NCBI GenBank assembly: GCA_947561395.2
Contig: OX387188.1
Location: 10,132,061 to 10,196,060, forward strand
Length of the DNA stretch: 64,000 nt
Reading direction: 5' to 3'
From: Buxus sempervirens
Lineage: Eukaryota; Streptophyta; Magnoliopsida; Buxales; Buxaceae
Below, piece by piece: positions 58,449-64,000 of the stretch (position 1 is its first letter; the number at the start of each line of letters is the position of its first letter). The notes beneath the pieces were generated by a model. That model saw only the letters and a list, made by a program, of their open reading frames with translations. It did not search any database and had not been told where the DNA came from. The position numbers and the translations under genes are program-made.

Positions 58449-60020
58449 TTGGAAAGGCATGAAAAGGGTCCCCAGGTCAATATTGAGGAAACAGAGTCAA
58501 TTGACATAGGTGAAGTAGCACAACCAAGGATCCTTCAAATTGGTAAAAAGCTGTCACCATTATTGAGAAAACAGATGTTTGATTTTCTTAAATCTTATTC
58601 TGACATGTTTGCATGGTCATACGAGGATATGCCCGGGTTAGACACGGACTTGGTTGTGCATCGGTTACCGACAAAGTCTAAGGCTGTACCTGTGAAACAG
58701 AAGCTTAGGCGCACGAAGCCGGAATGGGCCCTGAAGATCAAGGAAGAGGTCACCAAGCAGCTGGATGCCGGATTCCTTCAAGTAACTCACTATCCGGAGT
58801 GGTTAGCCAACATTGTGCCAGTTCCCAAGAAAGATGGGAAAGTCAGGATGTGTGTCGACTACAGAGATCTGAATAGAGCGAGTCCGAAGGACGACTTCCC
58901 ATTGCCGCACATTGATGTACTGGTAGACAATACAGCAACGCATTCAATGTTCTCTTTCATGGATGGCTTCTCTGGCTATAACCAAAGAAGGATGGCACCT
59001 GAGGATATGGAGAAGACATCCTTTATCACGCACTAGGGCACTTACTGCTACTGTGTGATGCCGTTCGGACTGAAGAACGCAGGCGCTACATATCAGCGTG
59101 CGATGATTCTGTTGTTCCACGACATGATACACAAGGAGATGGAAGTGTATGTGGATGACATGATAGCAAAGTCTAAGGAAGAAGAGGATCATTTGGTGAA
59201 TCTTGGGAAGATGTTCGATAGACTCAGAGAGCACAAGCTCCAGCTCAACCCAAACAAGTGCGTATTTGGAGTTACTTCAGGGAAACTGCTCAACTTCATA
59301 GTGGGCAAGCGAGGCATTGAGGTCGACCCCGGCAAAGCAAAGGCAATTCTGGATATGCCCCCTCCATCTACAGAAAAGGAAGTGAGAGGGTTCCTGGGAA
59401 GATTGCAGTATATTAGTAGGTTCATTACGCAGATGACTCCTGTGTGTGAGCCTATATTCAAGCTACTAAAGAAAGACAACCCTGTGGTTTGGAATGACGA
59501 TTGTCAAGTAGTGTTCGATAAGGTCAAGGCCTATCTGATGAGTCCGCCGGCATTGGTCTCGCCTGTCCCGGGACGACCCTTGATTATGTACCTGATAGTC
59601 TCCGAGACGGCTGTAGGATGTGTGTTAGGGCAACATGATGAGAAAGGGCGGAAAGAACAAGCAATCTATTACTTGAGCAAGAAATTTACCAGCATTGAAG
59701 TCAGATACACAGTGCTTGAAAAGACGTGTTGCGCCCTGGTTTGGGCAGCCCAGAAGCTCCGACACTATTTGCTTAGTCACACAGTCTTACTGATCTCCAA
59801 CCTGGATCCATTGAAATACATCTTTGAGAAGCCGATTTCCACTGGCAGGGTCGCCAGATGGCAAGTCCTTTTATCTGAATATGACATTGTCTACACGACT
59901 AGAAAGGCGATAAAAGGACAAGCTGTGGCGGATCACTTGGCAGAGCATCCACTACCGGACTACCAACCACTTCTGACTCACTTCTCGGATGAAGATGTGA
60001 TGTGTACCGAGTCCACAGAA
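58449..60020 (+). pseudogene. pol: Reverse transcriptase and RNase H of element B (broken)
   Basis: RT landmarks: GLDTDLVVHRLP, WLANIVPVPKKDGKVR, MCVDYRDLNRASP, FMDGFSGYN, MPFGLKNAGATYQR and the catalytic YVDD near 59150. RNase H follows (QAIYYLSKKFTSIE, LEKTCCALVWAAQKL near 59660-59760) and ends in the VADHLAEHPLP tether. The sequence is close to element A throughout, so the two share an ancestor within Tat. The region is interrupted. Confidence 0.92.
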
Positions 60021-60035
60021 GAGGTAGAAGAATCC

Positions 60036-60290
60036 AAGTGGCAGATGTTCTTTGACGGGGCAGTCAATGTAAATGGAAAGGGGATCAGAGCAGTGCTGAT
60101 CTCCCCAGATGGTGTTCATCACCCGATAGCAGCAAAACTCCTGTTTAATTGCACTAGCAACATGGCCGAATATGAAGCGTGTGTGTTGGGCTTGCGAGCA
60201 GCAATCGAGATGCGCATATAGGAGCTAAAAGTGTTTGGTGATTCAAGTCTTATCATCTATCAAGTGATGGGAGACACTAGACCAGAGATG
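60036..60290 (+). pseudogene. pol: Second, archaeal-type RNase H (aRH) of element B
   Basis: It starts WQMFFDGAVNVNGKG and holds D in FFDGAV, E in NMAEYEA and D in VFGDSS. It sits between the first RNase H and integrase, as in all Tat elements. Confidence 0.86.
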
Positions 60291-61767
60291 TGAAGTTAGT
60301 GTCATACCAAGAGCTGGTCATGGAGTTGGAAGAGCAATTCGAGAGCGTGACATTCGACTACATGCCACGAGATGGGAACTGGTTTGCGGATGCACTGGCT
60401 ACGCTAGCATCAATGGCCACCATCACGGATGACACTTGGGTGCAACCATTGGAGATAGAAATTCGGCACTACCCTGTTTACTGCTTCAGTGTAGAGAAAA
60501 GCACACCTGAAGAAGAGCCTTGGTACGCGGACATCGAAAGGTACATAAGGAACAGAATTTTGCCAGAAGGTGCCTCAGCTGCAGAGAAGCGAACTATCCA
60601 AAGGTTGGCAGGGCAATACTTCTACAGTGGAGGTAGGTTGTACAAGAAGTCATACAATGACTCTTTACTGCTATGTGTCAGAGAAGCCGAGGCGCAGAAG
60701 TTAATCGAGGAAGTCCATGGAGGGTTGTGCGGCGCACACATGAATGGGCATATGCTAGCAAGGAAAATTCTAAGAATGGGTTATTATTGGATGACTATGG
60801 AAGCGGACTGCTACGCCCATGTCAGGAAATGCCAGTTGTGCCAAATTTATGCCGACAACATCCATTCACCGCCAAACACACTGTATTCCATGGCATCACC
60901 TTGGCCGTTTGCCATCTGGGGAATCGACATGATAAGCCAGGTTCATCCAACGGCTTCGAACGGTCATCGGTTCATCTTAGTGGCAATTGACTATTTTACC
61001 AAGTGGGTAGAGGCCATGTCCTTCGTAGATGTGAAGAAATCCCATGTGCTCAAATTTATCAGAAACAATATAGTCTGTCGCTACGGAGTTCCAGAAGCGA
61101 TCATCACTGACAATGCAAAGAATCTGAATAATAAGGACATGGAAAAGATGTGTGAAGATCTGAAGATCAGACATCTAAACTCCACGGCATACCGGCCCAA
61201 GATGAATGGGGTAGTAGAGGCTGCCAACAAGAATCTGAAGAAGATACTTGAGAAAATGGTAATCACTTACAGAGACTGGCATGAGAAGCTGCCCTATGCA
61301 CTGCACGCCTATCGGACGTCGATTAGGACATCGACCGGGGCAACCCCTTTCTCCCTGGGATATGGAATGGAAGCAGTCCTCCCAGTGGAAGCACAGATTC
61401 CATCACTTAGAATTCTGAAGGAAGCTGAAATCGGTGATGTCGAATGGGAAGAATCCAGATTTGACCAGTTGCAGTTATTGGATGAAAGAGGATCAAGGCT
61501 TTGTGCCATGGACAGCTCTATCAACAGAGGGTGGCGTGAGCCTACAACAAGAAAGTGAAGCCACGACATTTCAAAGTGGGAGACCTGGTACTGAAGAGAA
61601 TCTTTCCCCATCAAGAGGACAACATAGGGAAATTCAAGCCGAACTACGAAGGGCCATTCGTAGTCCACAAGGTTCTGTCCAGAGGAGCACTCATCCTACA
61701 AGAAATGGACGGGGAAATTTTTCCTGAGCCGATAAATGCAGACGCCGTCAAACTGTACTACGCCTAA
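60290..61767 (+). pseudogene. pol: Integrase of element B (broken)
   Basis: Zinc-binding segment HGGLCGAHMNGHMLARK and CQLCQIYA (about 60715-60855). The DDE core has its first D in IWGIDMIS, the second in IITDNAKN and E in NGVVEAANKN. The C-terminal part is GKFKPNYEGPFVVHKVL, ending PEPINADAVKLYYA. No chromodomain. Much of it is still open and close to element A. At least one interruption lies in the C-terminal part. Confidence 0.9.
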
Positions 61768-63954
61768 GATCATTTTGATTGGGAAATGAAGAGAGGCCAT
61801 CTTTGACTCTCCTTTAGACTGTAAATCCTTCCAAATACCTTAAATTCTTCCCTAGTTAGACAATTTTGAGCCTTAAAATTCTTTCAACCCATTGCAAGTG
61901 TTCTACACATCAAATAGGGCATCCTTGCCTCAAAAAAAAAACCTCAAAAAGAAAAGAAAATGCAATAGAAAAAGAAAGAAAAGAAGAAAGAAACACAAAA
62001 AAAGGGGAAATGTTTACCCACCAAAAAATACAGTTGATACAAATAAGCCAGGATGTAAGTCCCACCAGCAATAAAAGTAGCACACTTTGCAAACCCAAAT
62101 AAATAAGCTTTTTTTAGACATCTATCCTTTTTTTCATAACCAAGACCAAGCCTACGTTTCGTCCTATCTCTAAGACCTCTCGGATCCCAAAAGGAATGAT
62201 TAGGGCAAACAGTGAGTCTGCGTTCGTCAGCAATGACGAAATTTGGAACCTCCTGAATAGGCTGGACACATCGAAAACCCGAAAAAAGGGCGTTGTGTGG
62301 TTAATCACAAAAAAAAAGAGAGAGAGAACTTGTCACATCTGGTTTGAGCAGAGCAAGATACAAAGGAGAGCAGTGGCATTGGCAGATAGTAAAATGAGGA
62401 GAATACACAGATCTGAGTGATTCAGGCCGGCAGGTTGCGCCTGAGTTAAAGACTTCACAGTGGCCTGTGATGACAATGCTACTGAAAATACCAAGCACTC
62501 TAAGTCCCATCTGATCTTGGAAAATTTCTTTGATATTGCAAACACAGGCACACACTAACACACCTGTTTTTTCTATAATTGTTTTGCTTAACTGTTTTGA
62601 GCTCCACATTGGGCTACTAACCTGAGTTGACAAGTCTCTTAACCTTGGCAAAGGCCGCTTCTAGCTGCAATGGGCAAAAGGCTCAAAGCAGGAAGAAAAT
62701 AAGAATGCTTTGCATTTATCCCCAGCTAGTCCATGGCTAACATGTTGTCTTTTCCTGCCTTCACAGGTACAGTGAAAGCGGGATAACAGATGCCCTCCCC
62801 AAAATCCCCAGTGGAGTTCCTTCAGTGAACGGAGAATAATAACCTCCAAAATCCCCGGTGGAAGGCCTTCAGCAAACAAGGGAAGACACCCTTACATCCC
62901 TAGTAGAGTCCTCCCAAGCAATAAGAGAGTGATACCTGATGATGTAGACTTCGCAAGCCTCGCCCAGTCTGAAGAGGTTAGCTTTGTGAAGAAGAGCGGA
63001 AAGAATACAAAACAAACTCGCATCAATCCCTGGCGGAGTCTCTCGCGCTCAACAAGAGTGCAGATGAGCATGAAGAACTCGCACCCAAGCGGAAGGAAAA
63101 GGCTTTACAAATAAATAATGCCAGCGTGAGGAATCCCCATTTATCCCCAGCGGAGCATCCTTCCCCAGAGAACTCCCACGCTTGTCGAAAACAAGGCTCG
63201 ACCCGGAAAAGGAGGCAATAAGGAAAAGTTCCCTGCCCGATCCCCAGCAATAGTCACTCCAAGCTAGAAAGCCTTTACAGAAGGGAGAGCCAACCAGAAA
63301 GCGCTATAGAAGAAGGAATGACGAGACATGAAGAAGGATGAGGATAAATGAAGATATCATCGGGCAAGATGGCCCCTTTTGTAATTTTTGATTTCACACT
63401 TTTGTAAATAGAGTAGAGCAGGTGTGTGAGCTCCCTTGAGGCACTGGACAGCGCTGGAAGCACCTCTCACCAACAGCAGCTCCTCCTCCGCTCTTCCCTC
63501 TTCCTTTCTCCAGCCATCCCGCACCCTAAACCAACCCTTGGCCATCAAATCCCTGAAAAAAAAAACTATTAAAAGCCTCAAGTAAAAGACACAAAAAGGA
63601 ATTTGAAGTCTGAAGTCACCTAAAAGCTTTAATGGAACCAACAAGAAGAAAAGAATATTGTCAAGTGTCTGGCATCAACGCCGAAACAGGTTGGCGAGCT
63701 CAAGTCCAATCTAATCTCTTTCAAAACTTAAAATTAAATGCTGAAGAGTTGCCCTACAAGAGCCCGAAAAGCAAAGGGTAAGGAAACTCTAAAGCCAGGA
63801 AGTGACGCTGCATCATTGGCCGCTTCCCTCTCAGAGTGAAAACTTCAAAGGACTAAGCTCGTCGACCATGTCGACAGAAATGCCAGGCGCACAAACGAGA
63901 TTCTTTTTCTCTTTGCCGTTCATCCGCAAGGTGACTCCGGCAAAGAGGGGCAGC
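61768..63954 (+). other. 3' untranslated region of element B
   Basis: No supported gene. A conserved block at 62123-62183 (TTTCATAACC, GTTTCGTCCTAT, CTAAGACCTCTCGG) matches 8003-8062 of element A. From about 62803 to 63265 the motif ATCCCCAGYGGAG recurs about six times, first at 47-bp steps (62803, 62850, 62896) and then more widely. The polypurine tract AAAGAGGGG is at 62942+1000, that is 63942-63950. Confidence 0.65.
63942..63950 (+). other. Polypurine tract of element B
   Basis: AAAGAGGGG, followed by CAGC and the LTR start at 63955. Confidence 0.8.
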
Positions 63955-64000
63955 TGTAAGCACCTCATTTTTGCGCTCCCGAAAGAGCCGGAAATGCAAA
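63955..64000 (+). repeat. Start of the 3' LTR of element B
   Basis: The last 46 bases of the window are identical to the first 46 of the 5' LTR (45377-45422). The LTR continues beyond the window. Confidence 0.93.

Larger units (their letters stand above)
45377..64000 (+). mobile_element. Element B: Ogre-type Tat LTR retrotransposon, 3' LTR cut by window end
   Basis: The 3641-bp 5' LTR is followed by a PBS, a leader of about 1.5 kb, ORF1, tandem repeats, gag, protease, RT, RNase H, second RNase H, integrase, a 2.2-kb 3' untranslated region, a polypurine tract and the start of the 3' LTR. An ORF before gag, large LTRs and a predicted total of about 22 kb fit Ogre. Coding regions carry about eight interruptions, so it is broken. 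The 46 visible bases of the 3' LTR equal the 5' LTR start, which suggests a rather recent insertion. It lies in element D; the target duplication (CATCA on the left) cannot be checked here. Confidence 0.93.

Overview
The window is plant nuclear DNA made almost wholly of nested LTR retrotransposons. The pol proteins have the plant Ty3/gypsy Tat layout, with a second archaeal-type RNase H before integrase. A TRIM, a Helitron and chromovirus LTRs are also present. I see no host single-copy gene, rRNA or tRNA. It looks like pericentromeric or other gene-poor DNA of an angiosperm; I cannot name the species.

Layout. (1) 1-17140 is element A, a broken Tat-lineage element on the + strand (Retand/Grande type) whose 5' LTR lies outside the window. 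It has gag, protease, RT, RNase H, second RNase H and integrase, then two accessory genes on the opposite strand, then a 1801-bp 3' LTR. (2) 17141-23033 holds chromovirus LTR pieces and an integrase tail. (3) 23403-25421 is a solo LTR related to element A. (4) 25566-30738 is mostly unassigned, with a 400-bp Helitron. (5) 30739-36950 is a long chromovirus LTR carrying a TRIM (32836-35927), which itself holds a chromovirus solo LTR (33239-35855). (6) From 36951 comes element D, a minus-strand relative of A. Its LTR was split by an Ogre-type solo LTR (38143-43597), itself split by a chromovirus solo LTR (40346-42756). (7) At 45377 element D is interrupted by element B, an Ogre-type Tat element on the + strand: 3641-bp 5' LTR, PBS, ORF1, gag, protease, RT, RNase Hs, integrase, and the first 46 bases of the 3' LTR at the window end.

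How the parts may work together. Elements A and B carry homologous accessory proteins (DUF7745/plant-mobile-domain-like) in opposite arrangements: antisense and intron-bearing after pol in A, sense and without that intron before gag in B. Their promoters carry very regular palindrome arrays: 28-bp period in the A/D family, including copies at both antisense genes, and 40-bp period in the Ogre LTRs directly upstream of the TATA box. The chromovirus LTRs carry a different device, rows of hairpins with a constant loop and changing but still paired stems. I regard the accessory-gene plus promoter-array combination and the covarying hairpins as the most interesting signals here. Their function is inference.
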